From: Prevotella melaninogenica ATCC 25845
GTDB taxonomy: Bacteria; Bacteroidota; Bacteroidia; Bacteroidales; Bacteroidaceae
Length of the DNA: 64,000 nucleotides
Reading direction: 5' to 3'
Assembly (NCBI RefSeq): GCF_000144405.1
Contig: NC_014371.1
Coordinates: forward strand, 62,001 to 126,000
A program made the position numbers and the translations under genes. Under the pieces are notes generated by a model, which worked only from the letters and a program-made list of their open reading frames with translations, made no database searches and had not been told where the DNA came from. Of the stretch, positions 36,968 through 46,471 are shown piece after piece (position 1 is the first letter of the stretch; each line of letters starts with the position of its first letter).

Positions 36968-39900
36968 TTAGTGCTTTTGCTTCTGTTTTTTTGTTTTTTT
37001 CTTTCTACTTCCGAAAATATCACTCAATCTGTTGAAGTCTTTCTTCAGAATCAAACCTATACCCTGAGTTGTCAGAGAGTTACGTGTGAAGTAACGGTCG
37101 TTGGTTTGGTTATAGACACGGAAGGCTACGTTACCGCTTGGGAAGAGGAGGTAACGGATGTCGAAGTCGCCTATGAAAGACGATTTATCCTTGGCTACAT
37201 TGTCTCGATAACCAAACTGTCCGTTGAAGAGCAGACGATTGTTAAGCATGCTTCCTGAGAGTAGTCCTTCGTATTCTGCATTGTCGAAACCTTCATTACC
37301 TGTCGCAATATTGGCACCGAAGTTCCAGTTGTTATCCTTCACAACATTGGACAATACGGTGTTGATTTGTTGTGAAATTGTACCAGAGAGTAGACTCTGC
37401 ATAGCAAGAGATGCACGACTTGGCGATTCACTGTCGCGTGCTGGATTGTTATTCTTGCTCTGTGGGTAAAAGCGTCCGACTGCTAAAAGGTAGAGAACTT
37501 GCTGGTTAAGCTCTTGCTCAGAGTTGAGGATAGAGCGTATCATCTGTTGCGCATCAGGCGAGAGCGTTGGGAGGTCGAGACCGAAAGAGACAGTCGGTGC
37601 ACCTGGTGTTCCTTCGATATTCAGCAAGCAGTTAACCTTTGTGTTATTGGATGTGAAGGACTTACCCATTCCAAGGTCGCCCAAAGGAACAGAATTGATG
37701 ATATAGTTAGCTTTTAGATTTAACGCAGCATTGAACGGATCACCACCGAAGGCAATCGTTGAACCCGGCTGGAAGATAAATTGCTTCTTGATAATATTCT
37801 GAATCGTGAGGTTATACTGTCCGTAGTCTACGTTATAGTTTCCAAAGAGTTGGAAGGCTCCCTTATTATAATAAGACGCACGAATCATACCCGAACCATT
37901 CAGACGGATATTGTCGCCAGTGGCATCATCAAGTAAGACGCCAAGCGTAAGATTCGGATTTGAATGTACGAGGAAGTTGATGTGTAGGTCGCTCGGTATG
38001 TCTCTGAATTTGACGATATCCGATGCCTTCTTAGGAGCTGGTTTTGCCGCAAAACTGAGTGTGTCCGCAGCCTCAGGGATTAAAACTCCAGTGCTATCCT
38101 TTGGTACGTTAATCCAGCGAATGAAGTTACTTGTACTTGCATCATTGGTTGAAGAGGCATCATAAGTTATATAGGTGTTCTTTTCCGGTTCCATATCAAT
38201 GTTCATTGTTGTTGAACCCGGTTCACCTTTTATATTACATTTACCCGTTCCATATACCACACCCCAGAACGAGTCTTTCCCTTGTTTCTTAGGGAAGTTA
38301 TAAGCCAAGAGGTTTCGTGCGAGGATATTGATGTCGAAAGTGAGGTGGCTAAGATTCTTGTGATGTAATCCACCTGTAACGATACCGATATGTCCTTGTG
38401 GGTCAGTAATAGTGTCGTTTCCAAAGATAATTTCGTTTGGAATGATGCGAACACGTGCATCGCGCATCTTATAGGTAACACCTGTTGGCTTTACATATAC
38501 GCTTCCATGCACTTGCATGTCACCTTCAAGATTGATGGCACTAAGGGGTCCGACGACTTTACACCAGCCGTTTCCTTGCACTTGAATCTTGTCCATGAAA
38601 GAGCCACAGAAGCTCTTTAGGAAGTAGAGATGTGTGTTATTGGCAAAGATAGGAAGGTTGATATAGCTTTTCTTAATGTCTACATAGCCTTGGATGTCTG
38701 TTCGTGTGCCATCACCAGGGTCAGCATAGGCGTCGATATTAATCTTACCTTCTTTGTCATTATAGTTTGCCTCTGCAAAGAGCGTACCCATATCTCCATC
38801 TTCAAATTTGAAGTTTTGCACCTCAAGTTTCGCTTGCATCTGTGGATGATGGAAGAACGATTTGATAGAAGCTGTACCAGAAGCCGTACCAGCAAACTTA
38901 ACGCTGTGGAAGTCAACAAGGTTAAGAATATATGGAACGTTGACATCCTTGAATCTTACAAGGATGGAATCGCTTTGATTTCCAGACGTCTGACCATTAG
39001 CAATGATATGCTGGTCGTGGTTGGAAAGCTCAAAGTGGTCGATGGTCAGATTGTTCCGATGATAAGAGATATCGGAAGGTTGCACTTGTAACGCAATGGA
39101 ATCAAAGTTGATTTCTGATGGGTTGAGGTGCAAGCGAGTCTCTAAGTCGCCATGACGGCGAGAGAAAGAGGCAATGCTGTTGACATTTCCGTATATAGGA
39201 GAAAGTCCCGGTATGCGGAAAGAAATGTTGGAAGTAACGGTATTGTTTGCAATCAATCCCTGTGCGTTGATAAGGATATGTGGTCCGGCTTCTCCCTTTC
39301 GTTCACCTGAAATAGTAGTCTGCAAGCCTTGTGGCTCACTCTTAATGTTCAAGATAAGATTCTTAATCTGCTGTCCTGAGTAGGTTACGTCGGGCGCGTT
39401 GACGTGTAAGTCAATTTCGTTCTGGCGTTCTCTTACAAGTCCTGCGAGCCTTATAGCATGTGAAGAAACAATATTAGTATTCAGCAGACTATTGATAAAC
39501 TTCGTACCATTTAGGCGCAAAGTGAAGGCGTAGTTTGCCTTGCCAATGCCCATGTTAAAGCGTGGAGTTGGTGAGAAAAGACTTGGGATATAATGTCCTA
39601 AGATACGTCTTATGCTTTGTGGCAATTGATTATAATCATACTGTCCAGCAAGGTGTAGCTCACCAAAGTCAGTCTCTGCGTCAAGCGACTTACCTAAGAT
39701 TCCGTTGTTGGTCTTGATACTTACCTGGTTAAGGATAATGTTCTGACCTTCCCCAATCATAGCAAAGTTACTGACATCGAGGTTTCCTATGATATCATTC
39801 AAGCTCGCACCCTGTCCTTTAATCTTAGAAGTAAAGGAGATTGTTCTGTTACCCAACGCCTCTGTTAACTGAAGTTTGTGTAAGTTAACGGCATCAGCAA

Positions 39901-41440
39901 TGATTGAGATGTCGGTAGACAGTTTTCCTTTGTGTTGCATGAAAGCCATTATGTTGGCAGCTTTTCCGTCGATATTCAGCTTTCCATTAGGGTCGTTTAT
40001 CGCTGCCTTACCTATGAAAATATCGTTCTTATAGATTCCGTCAAGGTGAATATTCTTATAGGTATAGCCCTTATAATAGAAGGAGGAAACGTCACCCTTT
40101 GCGGCAATATAGGATAGGTCAGTGTTGCCTTCCACCTTGATATTCGTGCTTAACCTACCAAAGTCGTTGTTGTCAAGTACTTTCGCAAGATTCAATTCGG
40201 TAGTACTGACCGTTCCTTGGATGTTCTTTCCGTGAATAACAGTAGCCAACTGAACGTTACCAGCATCTGTGTTTAGCAGTCCCTTTGCTGTATATTTCCC
40301 CATGTTATGGGCGAAAGTACCACGATAGTAGATACTACCAATGTTACTCAATGGTTTAGGGAGGGGTTTATGCGTAACTTTTGTGATGGATTGAAGGGTG
40401 TTCTTGCTAACCTTCAGTGGGCTGAAAGTGAAGTCCCAAATAGGACTCTTTTGGATGTTTCTTACCCATCCTTTCGCCTTAATTTGAGTCGAAAGAGTCT
40501 GGTCAGAAACGTTAAGATGTTTTACCAATACCGACTGACTTGTACCTTCTGCATCAACTGTAGCTGTATAGCTGGTCGTCAATGGCTTTAAATCGGGTAG
40601 GATAGGGGCAAAATCGGAAGGCTTTATTGCAGCTTTGAAGTCCTTGATGGTGTAACGTAAAGTGTTGAAATCCAACTTCTTGTTATTGAATGTGTAGGTT
40701 GTAAGTAACTCCTTTAGCACGATCTTACTGTTAGTTCCATCGAAGATAAAGTCACGTAATGTGGCTTGCTGTTGATTAGCTTTTAATTCAAAAGCCAACT
40801 GTTTAACCTCTAAGCCTGATGCTTCTTTGAAAGCCAATGCCCTGAGATCAGCCCACACACTCGTGTCATCCAACTTGTTAAGAATGAGGTAAGACGAGAT
40901 GTCACTTACGTTGATATGGTTCAGATTCAGTCTGTTAGGCGTGGTAGGTGCATCTAAACAATCATATTTAATGTTGCCATGTCGAATCACAAGACTATTA
41001 ATGGACAAGTGTAAAGGAGTGTGACTTGTCGTGTCCTTAGAAGCTAATGAATCCAATACAAATTGGAAGTTAGGTTTGGCATCCTTACTCGTTTTGTATA
41101 GTTCTGCCTGTAAACCAAAAAGCTGTGCAGAGGAAATATTAATCTCACCTGTACGTAAGAGATGCCAGATATCGACCCTTGCTCCTACTCGTGATGCCGA
41201 TAACATCTTCTTGTGACTTTGGTCATAGATGAGAATATCGTCTAATACGAAACGATTGATAAAGCCTAAATCAATACGTCCTACGTGCACTTCTGTACCC
41301 AATTTATTGCCCGCTACGTCACCTACTTTTTGGGCAAGAAAACCCTGTACTGCTGGTATGTGCAGCAGTACGATTGTGGTTATGTAAAGACCCGCTATGG
41401 TCCATATAACCCATCGTATAATTGTTCTAAGTTTCTTCAA
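36968..41440 (-). CDS. tamB: TamB-like translocation/assembly module protein (DUF490)
   Basis: 1490 residues. One N-terminal membrane helix (WVIWTIAGLYITTIVLL) then the AsmA/TamB-like start (VGDVAGNKLGTEVHVGRIDLGFINRFVLDDILIYD), a very long beta-helical middle, and the C-terminal DUF490 domain with YNVDYGQYNLTIQNIIKKQFIFQPGSTIAFGGDPFNAALNLKANY and FGYRDNV. Such proteins bridge the periplasm and help move lipids or outer-membrane proteins. I see a TTG start at 41440; no in-frame ATG precedes the conserved MKKLRT-like N-terminus. A TAnnTTTG-like box (TAGTTTTG, 41449-41456) is so close that the message would be nearly leaderless, so the true promoter is uncertain. Confidence 0.9.
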   Translation of the reverse strand: MKKLRTIIRWVIWTIAGLYITTIVLLHIPAVQGFLAQKVGDVAGNKLGTEVHVGRIDLGFINRFVLDDILIYDQSHKKMLSASRVGARVDIWHLLRTGEINISSAQLFGLQAELYKTSKDAKPNFQFVLDSLASKDTTSHTPLHLSINSLVIRHGNIKYDCLDAPTTPNRLNLNHINVSDISSYLILNKLDDTSVWADLRALAFKEASGLEVKQLAFELKANQQQATLRDFIFDGTNSKIVLKELLTTYTFNNKKLDFNTLRYTIKDFKAAIKPSDFAPILPDLKPLTTSYTATVDAEGTSQSVLVKHLNVSDQTLSTQIKAKGWVRNIQKSPIWDFTFSPLKVSKNTLQSITKVTHKPLPKPLSNIGSIYYRGTFAHNMGKYTAKGLLNTDAGNVQLATVIHGKNIQGTVSTTELNLAKVLDNNDFGRLSTNIKVEGNTDLSYIAAKGDVSSFYYKGYTYKNIHLDGIYKNDIFIGKAAINDPNGKLNIDGKAANIMAFMQHKGKLSTDISIIADAVNLHKLQLTEALGNRTISFTSKIKGQGASLNDIIGNLDVSNFAMIGEGQNIILNQVSIKTNNGILGKSLDAETDFGELHLAGQYDYNQLPQSIRRILGHYIPSLFSPTPRFNMGIGKANYAFTLRLNGTKFINSLLNTNIVSSHAIRLAGLVRERQNEIDLHVNAPDVTYSGQQIKNLILNIKSEPQGLQTTISGERKGEAGPHILINAQGLIANNTVTSNISFRIPGLSPIYGNVNSIASFSRRHGDLETRLHLNPSEINFDSIALQVQPSDISYHRNNLTIDHFELSNHDQHIIANGQTSGNQSDSILVRFKDVNVPYILNLVDFHSVKFAGTASGTASIKSFFHHPQMQAKLEVQNFKFEDGDMGTLFAEANYNDKEGKINIDAYADPGDGTRTDIQGYVDIKKSYINLPIFANNTHLYFLKSFCGSFMDKIQVQGNGWCKVVGPLSAINLEGDMQVHGSVYVKPTGVTYKMRDARVRIIPNEIIFGNDTITDPQGHIGIVTGGLHHKNLSHLTFDINILARNLLAYNFPKKQGKDSFWGVVYGTGKCNIKGEPGSTTMNIDMEPEKNTYITYDASSTNDASTSNFIRWINVPKDSTGVLIPEAADTLSFAAKPAPKKASDIVKFRDIPSDLHINFLVHSNPNLTLGVLLDDATGDNIRLNGSGMIRASYYNKGAFQLFGNYNVDYGQYNLTIQNIIKKQFIFQPGSTIAFGGDPFNAALNLKANYIINSVPLGDLGMGKSFTSNNTKVNCLLNIEGTPGAPTVSFGLDLPTLSPDAQQMIRSILNSEQELNQQVLYLLAVGRFYPQSKNNNPARDSESPSRASLAMQSLLSGTISQQINTVLSNVVKDNNWNFGANIATGNEGFDNAEYEGLLSGSMLNNRLLFNGQFGYRDNVAKDKSSFIGDFDIRYLLFPSGNVAFRVYNQTNDRYFTRNSLTTQGIGLILKKDFNRLSDIFGSRKKKTKKQKQKH

Positions 41441-41526
41441 TGCGTCTACAAAACTACAAAAAAACCATTTTATACTGAAATTATTATATCTAAATGTGCC
41501 AAATCTGCTTAAAATTTGCTACATTT

Positions 41527-41618
41527 GCAGAAAATAAGCTACGCTCGGCAAATGGAAAGTCACCTTTCTTTGCTCTCGCTTGCATTATTTTTGGCAGAAA
41601 ATAAGCTACGCTCGGCAA
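41527..41618 (+). repeat. 25-bp perfect direct repeat
   Basis: The same 25 bp (starting GCAGAAAATAAG and ending GCTCGGCAA) occurs at 41527-41551 and 41594-41618, 67 bp apart, in the 268-bp divergent gap between tamB and nqrA. The intervening 42 bp include AAGTCACCTTTCTTTGCTC. Confidence 0.8.
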
Positions 41619-41708
41619 GCAAAGGATTGTTTACCTTATGTTTTGTGAAGCTTATTTAGGGTTGAAAATATTAAGATGAAATAATATAAAAATCGCTTTA
41701 TCATTGTT

Positions 41709-43058
41709 ATGGCAAATGTAATTAAGTTACGAAAGGGCTTAGACATTAACCTTACAGGACGCGCGCAGGAACAGATGTTACCTGTGAAATCATCTACGGA
41801 ATACGCTTTGGTTCCAGATGACTTCCCAGGATTGACACCTAAGGTAACCGTTCGTGAAGGTGATCATGTCCGAGCTGGTGACCCATTGTTTGTTGACAAA
41901 GGGTGCACTGAAGTTAGCTTCGCTTCTCCTGTGAGCGGTACCGTCACAGCTGTTGAGCGCGGAGAAAGACGTAAAGTGTTGCGTGTGAAGATTGCTGCCG
42001 ATGCGCAGCAGGAATATGCTGACTTCGGCGTGAAGGACGTGGCGGGCTTATCCGCTGATGATGTCAAGGCTTCATTGCTGCAGGCGGGATTGTTTGGTTA
42101 TATCAACCAGCTGCCTTATGCTGTTGCTACACGTCCAGACACAGAACCAAAGGCAATTTTCGTGTCTGCACTTCGTGATAAACCTTTGCAGGGTGACTTC
42201 GAGTTTGAGTTGAGGGGGCAGGAGAAAGACTTCCAGACTGGTTTGACAGCTCTCGCTAAGATTGCAAAGGTTTATTTGGGTATTGGTGCTAAGCAGTCGG
42301 CTTCAGCGTTGACTGGTGCAAAGGATGCGGAAGTAACTGTTTTCGATGGTCCTTGTCCAGCAGGTAATGTTGGTGTACAGGTAAATCATATCGACCCAGT
42401 CAATAAGAGCGAAGTGGTATGGACTGTTGACCCAACAGCTGTTATCTTCTTTGGTCGCTTGTTTAACACCGGTAAGGTAAACCTCACTCGTCGTGTAGCC
42501 ATTGCAGGTAGTATGGTAAAGCAGACTGGTTATGTTGATGCCCTCGTTGGTACTCCATTGAAGCAGATTCTTGCAGACAACATCGCTGACGGTTGCAACG
42601 TTCGCATCCTCAATGGTAATCCTCTTACAGGTGTCATCGCTAATGACGAGTCAGTGCTTGGTGCACATACTTCAGAGATAACATTGATTCCAGAGGGTGA
42701 TGATGTACACGAAATCTTCGGTTGGATGCTCCCTCGTTTCAATGACTTCTCTACTTCTCACAGCTACTTCACTTGGCTGCAGGGCAAGAAGGCGTACAAT
42801 CTCGATGCACGTCTCAAGGGTGGAGAGCGTCACATGATTATGAGTGGCGAGTACGACAGAGTGTTACCAATGGATATCTACAGTGAGTACCTCATCAAGT
42901 CTATTATCTCTGGCAATATTGACAGCCAAGAGCAGTTGGGTATCTATGAGGTAAGTCCAGAAGACTTTGCACTCGCTGAGTTCGTTGATAGTTCTAAGTT
43001 ACCTTTGCAGAAGATTGTGCGTGAGGGCTTGGATATCCTTAGAAAAGAGAATGCATAG
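41709..43058 (+). CDS. nqrA: Na+-translocating NADH:quinone reductase subunit A
   Basis: 449 residues, the peripheral cytoplasmic subunit of the Na+-NQR complex. N-terminus VIKLRKGLDINLTGRAQEQ with DFPGLTPKVTVREGDHVRAGDPLFVDKG and the RnfC-barrel-like stretch PVSGTVTAVERGERRKVLRVKI are typical. Central motif GRLFNTGKVNLTRRVAIAGSMVKQTGYV and GEYDRVLPMDIYSEYLIKSIISGN follow. First of six nqr genes in the standard A-F order. The A-B gap is unusually long (237 bp) and contains a three-palindrome array. Confidence 0.96.
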   Translation: MANVIKLRKGLDINLTGRAQEQMLPVKSSTEYALVPDDFPGLTPKVTVREGDHVRAGDPLFVDKGCTEVSFASPVSGTVTAVERGERRKVLRVKIAADAQQEYADFGVKDVAGLSADDVKASLLQAGLFGYINQLPYAVATRPDTEPKAIFVSALRDKPLQGDFEFELRGQEKDFQTGLTALAKIAKVYLGIGAKQSASALTGAKDAEVTVFDGPCPAGNVGVQVNHIDPVNKSEVVWTVDPTAVIFFGRLFNTGKVNLTRRVAIAGSMVKQTGYVDALVGTPLKQILADNIADGCNVRILNGNPLTGVIANDESVLGAHTSEITLIPEGDDVHEIFGWMLPRFNDFSTSHSYFTWLQGKKAYNLDARLKGGERHMIMSGEYDRVLPMDIYSEYLIKSIISGNIDSQEQLGIYEVSPEDFALAEFVDSSKLPLQKIVREGLDILRKENA

Positions 43059-43181
43059 GGGTCTTATGAGCCCACAATAACTTTAACTACGGTTTCAAAT
43101 AAAGTTTCTCAGAATGTCATCAGCAGTCAGTCAACAATCGGTTATGGACCTGCAAGAATGTTGCCAATGCCTTTTCGACGT

Positions 43182-43247
43182 ATTACAAACGCTTTGTAAT
43201 AGTTGTACAAAGGGCTTGTAATAACATTACAAAGCCTTTGTAACCAT
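43182..43247. repeat. Array of three TTACAAA/TTTGTAA palindromes with 22-bp period between nqrA and nqrB
   Basis: Units start at 43182, 43204 and 43226, centred at 43191, 43213 and 43235, so exactly 22 bp apart. Palindromes: ATTACAAACGCTTTGTAAT, TACAAAGGGCTTGTA and TTACAAAGCCTTTGTAA. Each could form a hairpin in RNA or a dyad site in DNA. Confidence 0.75.
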
Positions 43248-43295
43248 TCTGGAAACAGAAACTTTGGACTTTAAGAACCCTATAATAAAAGTAAT

Positions 43296-44447
43296 ATGAG
43301 TTTAAGAAATTATCTCGATAAGATACGCCCAAATTTTGAAGAGGGCGGAAAGCTTCACGCTTTCAAGAGTGTCTACGATGGTTTCGAGACGTTCCTTTAT
43401 GTTCCTAACGAGACATCAAAGAGCGGAACTTCTATCCACGACGCAATTGATTCGAAGCGAATTATGAGTATAGTCGTACTGGCAGTAGTACCTGCTATGC
43501 TCTTCGGTATGTATAATATCGGTTATCAGAATGCCTTAGCAGCTGGCAAGTTGGCTGATGCTACTTGCTGGGGTATGTTCCTTTATGGTCTGCTTGCGCT
43601 GTTGCCAAATATCCTCGTGTCCTACATTGTCGGCTTAGGTATTGAGTTTGCTTGGGCACAGTGGAAGGGTGAGGAGATTCAGGAAGGTTATCTTGTATCA
43701 GGTATTCTAATTCCATTGATTATTCCTGTGACCACACCACTTTGGATTCTTGTGCTTGCAGTAGCCTTTGCTGTCATCTTCACGAAGGAAATCTTCGGTG
43801 GAACAGGTATGAATATCTTTAACGTTGCCTTGGCTGCACGTGCCTTCCTCTTCTTCTCTTATCCAAGTAAGATGACGGGTGATAGCATCTGGGTAGCAAA
43901 GGATTCTATCTTAGGTTTCGGCTATACCTTGCCAGACGGTTTCACTATGGCAACCCCATTGGGTGAGATTGCACAGGGAACAAGTGTGAACGCATCTGTA
44001 TGTGATATGGTATTAGGTCTTATCCCAGGCTCTGTTGGTGAGACATCTGTTATCGCTATCGCTATCGGTGCTGTAATCCTTCTTTGGACAAACATTGCCA
44101 GCTGGAAGACAATGTTGAGCGTATTCCTCGGTGGTACTGTGATGGGACTTATCTTCCATTCAACTGGTGCAACACCAATTCAGTGGTATGAACACCTTGT
44201 TTTAGGTGGTTTCTGCTTCGGTGCAGTATTCATGGCAACCGACCCGGTGACCTCAGCACGTACAGAGACAGGTAAGTGGGTATATGGTTTCTTCATTGGT
44301 GCGATGGCTATCATCATCCGTGTATTGAACCCAGGTTATCCAGAGGGTATGATGCTTGCTATCCTCTTTGGTAATATGTTCGCCCCACTCATCGACTACT
44401 GTGTAGTTCAGTCAAACATCAGCAAGCGCGCAAAGCGTGCTAAATAA
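43296..44447 (+). CDS. nqrB: Na+-translocating NADH:quinone reductase subunit B
   Basis: 383 residues, integral membrane subunit of the NqrB/RnfD family with about ten helices. Begins LRNYLDKIRPNFEEGGKL, the family N-terminus. The covalent-FMN region reads DGFTMATPLGEI, fitting the pattern D-x-x-[ST]-x-A-T with the Thr before Pro as FMN acceptor. EIFGGTGMNIFNVALAARAFLFF and FMATDPVTSARTETGKWVYGFFIG are conserved helices. 17 bp before nqrC. Confidence 0.96.
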   Translation: MSLRNYLDKIRPNFEEGGKLHAFKSVYDGFETFLYVPNETSKSGTSIHDAIDSKRIMSIVVLAVVPAMLFGMYNIGYQNALAAGKLADATCWGMFLYGLLALLPNILVSYIVGLGIEFAWAQWKGEEIQEGYLVSGILIPLIIPVTTPLWILVLAVAFAVIFTKEIFGGTGMNIFNVALAARAFLFFSYPSKMTGDSIWVAKDSILGFGYTLPDGFTMATPLGEIAQGTSVNASVCDMVLGLIPGSVGETSVIAIAIGAVILLWTNIASWKTMLSVFLGGTVMGLIFHSTGATPIQWYEHLVLGGFCFGAVFMATDPVTSARTETGKWVYGFFIGAMAIIIRVLNPGYPEGMMLAILFGNMFAPLIDYCVVQSNISKRAKRAK

Positions 44448-44464
44448 ATAAGGAGGACGAAGAA

Positions 44465-45178
44465 ATGAAAACAAATAGTAATTCTTATACAATTATCTAT
44501 TCTGCCATCCTCGTGCTGATTGTAGCCTTTTTGCTTGCTTTTGTGTTCCAAGCATTGAAGCCAATGCAGGATGCTAATGTACAGCTTGATCAGCAGAAGC
44601 AGATTCTCTTTGCACTCAATCAGAATCGTGATATGAGCAATGAGGAGGCTGTTAAACTTTGGAAGCAGATTATCATAGCAGATGATATCATCAATGCAGA
44701 TGGTAAGGTCGTTGAGGCTGGAAAGCAGGGTGGCGTTGATGCCGGCTTTAAGTTGAATAGTAAGGATGCCAAGGAAGGAAAACTCGCTTTGTTCCGTTGC
44801 AAGGTGAACGGTGAGGATAAGTATGTTATCCCTGTTTATGGTAACGGTCTTTGGGGACCTATCAATGGTTTCATCGCTATCAATGGTGATAAGAGAACCG
44901 TCTTTGGTGCTTACTTCAACCACGAGAGTGAGACAGCTGGTCTTGGTGCTGAAATCAAAGACAACAAGGCATGGCAGGATTTGTTCAAGGGTAAGCATCT
45001 CTTTAGCGGAAACGATACTCAGAAGATAGCACTTGCTGTTGAAAAGAAGATCGAAGACCCATCTACACAGGTAGATGCCGTAACAGGTGCAACGCTTACC
45101 AGTAATGGTGTAACAGAGATGTTCCATGCAGACAAGGGTGGACTTCAGCCTTACGTTAAATTCCTGAACAGCAAATAA
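44465..45178 (+). CDS. nqrC: Na+-translocating NADH:quinone reductase subunit C
   Basis: 237 residues. N-terminal helix (IIYSAILVLIVAFLLAFVFQAL) anchors a periplasmic FMN-binding domain. GLWGPINGFIAINGDKRTVFGAYFNHESETAGLGAEI is the conserved core, and DAVTGATLTSNGV carries the covalent FMN Thr in the canonical D-x-x-T-G-A-T motif. Sits between nqrB and nqrD as usual. Confidence 0.96.
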   Translation: MKTNSNSYTIIYSAILVLIVAFLLAFVFQALKPMQDANVQLDQQKQILFALNQNRDMSNEEAVKLWKQIIIADDIINADGKVVEAGKQGGVDAGFKLNSKDAKEGKLALFRCKVNGEDKYVIPVYGNGLWGPINGFIAINGDKRTVFGAYFNHESETAGLGAEIKDNKAWQDLFKGKHLFSGNDTQKIALAVEKKIEDPSTQVDAVTGATLTSNGVTEMFHADKGGLQPYVKFLNSK

Positions 45179-45205
45179 TATTCTAATCTTTAGAACAATA
45201 AGAAT

Positions 45206-45835
45206 ATGGATTTATTCTCAAAACAAAATAGAGAGGTGTTCAGCAATCCGCTGAATCTGGACAACCCAATTATGGTCCAGGTGCTCGGTATCTGTTCTGC
45301 CCTTGCCGTAACTTCACAGCTGAAGCCGGCGATTGTTATGGGACTTGCCGTTACCATTATCACGGCATTCTCTAATGTTATTATTTCACTTATCCGTAAC
45401 ACAATCCCTAACCGTATTCGTATTATCGTACAGTTGGTGGTTGTTGCTGCTCTGGTAACAGTTGTTAGTCAGATTCTCAAGGCTGTAGCTTACGACGTGA
45501 GTGTAGAGCTTTCTGTTTACGTAGGACTTATCATTACCAACTGTATCCTTATGGGACGTCTTGAGGCTTTTGCTATGACAAACAAGCCTTGGCCAAGTTT
45601 CCTTGATGGTGTCGGCAACGGTTTGGGTTACGCTATGATACTTGTTGTTGTAGGTGCTGTTCGTGAGTTCTTTGGTCGTGGCTCATTGCTCGGTTTCAAG
45701 ATTCTCCCACAAAGCCTCTATGATGCAGGTTATATGGACAACGGAATGATGTCAATGCCAGCAATGGCACTCATCCTTCTCGGTTGTGTTATTTGGGTTC
45801 ATCGTGCATATTTCTATAAAGAAGACAAGAAGTAA
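45206..45835 (+). CDS. nqrD: Na+-translocating NADH:quinone reductase subunit D
   Basis: 209 residues, six-helix membrane subunit of the NqrDE/RnfAE family. Starts [51 protein letters not shown] contains the conserved Cys region that with NqrE holds the intramembrane iron centre. Ends 2 bp before nqrE. Confidence 0.96.
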   Translation: MDLFSKQNREVFSNPLNLDNPIMVQVLGICSALAVTSQLKPAIVMGLAVTIITAFSNVIISLIRNTIPNRIRIIVQLVVVAALVTVVSQILKAVAYDVSVELSVYVGLIITNCILMGRLEAFAMTNKPWPSFLDGVGNGLGYAMILVVVGAVREFFGRGSLLGFKILPQSLYDAGYMDNGMMSMPAMALILLGCVIWVHRAYFYKEDKK

Positions 45836-45837
45836 TT

Positions 45838-46464
45838 ATGGAACATCTTATTAGTTTATTCTTCCGGTCCATCTTTGTGGACAATATGATATTTGCGTTC
45901 TTCCTCGGTATGTGTTCATACCTTGCGGTGTCTAAGAGCGTAAAGACTTCATTGGGTCTTGGTGTGGCCGTAACATTCGTGTTGCTTGTTACCACACCAA
46001 TCAACTATCTTTTGCTGACTAAGGTCCTCGGTCCAGACTGTCTTGCAGAGGGTGTTGACCTTACTTATCTTAGTTTCATTCTCTTTATCGCTGTCATCGC
46101 TGGTATCGTACAGATTGTGGAGATGGCTGTTGAGAAGTTCTCACCTTCACTTTATGGTGCGTTGGGTATCTTCCTTCCACTGATTGCCGTTAACTGTGCT
46201 ATCATGGGTGCTTCACTCTTTATGCAGCAGCGTATCGGTCTTGACCCAGCAAGCACACAGTATATTGGTACTGTATGGGATGCACTTGTCTATGGTACAG
46301 GTTCTGGTCTTGGCTGGACATTGGCTATCGTGGCAATGGGTGCTATTCGTGAGAAGATGGAATATTCTGATGTACCAAAGCCTTTGCAGGGTCTTGGCAT
46401 CACATTTATTACAGTAGGACTGATGGCAATGGCAATGATGTGCTTCTCAGGTCTTAAAATCTAA
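45838..46464 (+). CDS. nqrE: Na+-translocating NADH:quinone reductase subunit E
   Basis: 208 residues, homologous to NqrD in inverted topology. [21 protein letters not shown] with [22 protein letters not shown] and [20 protein letters not shown] include the two conserved Cys regions for the membrane Fe centre. 7 bp before nqrF. Confidence 0.96.
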   Translation: MEHLISLFFRSIFVDNMIFAFFLGMCSYLAVSKSVKTSLGLGVAVTFVLLVTTPINYLLLTKVLGPDCLAEGVDLTYLSFILFIAVIAGIVQIVEMAVEKFSPSLYGALGIFLPLIAVNCAIMGASLFMQQRIGLDPASTQYIGTVWDALVYGTGSGLGWTLAIVAMGAIREKMEYSDVPKPLQGLGITFITVGLMAMAMMCFSGLKI

Positions 46465-46471
46465 GTAAACA

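Noticed and set aside
44408..45127. 239-codon frame antisense to nqrC
   Set aside because: It lies wholly opposite the well-supported nqrC and resembles no family; a codon-bias shadow.
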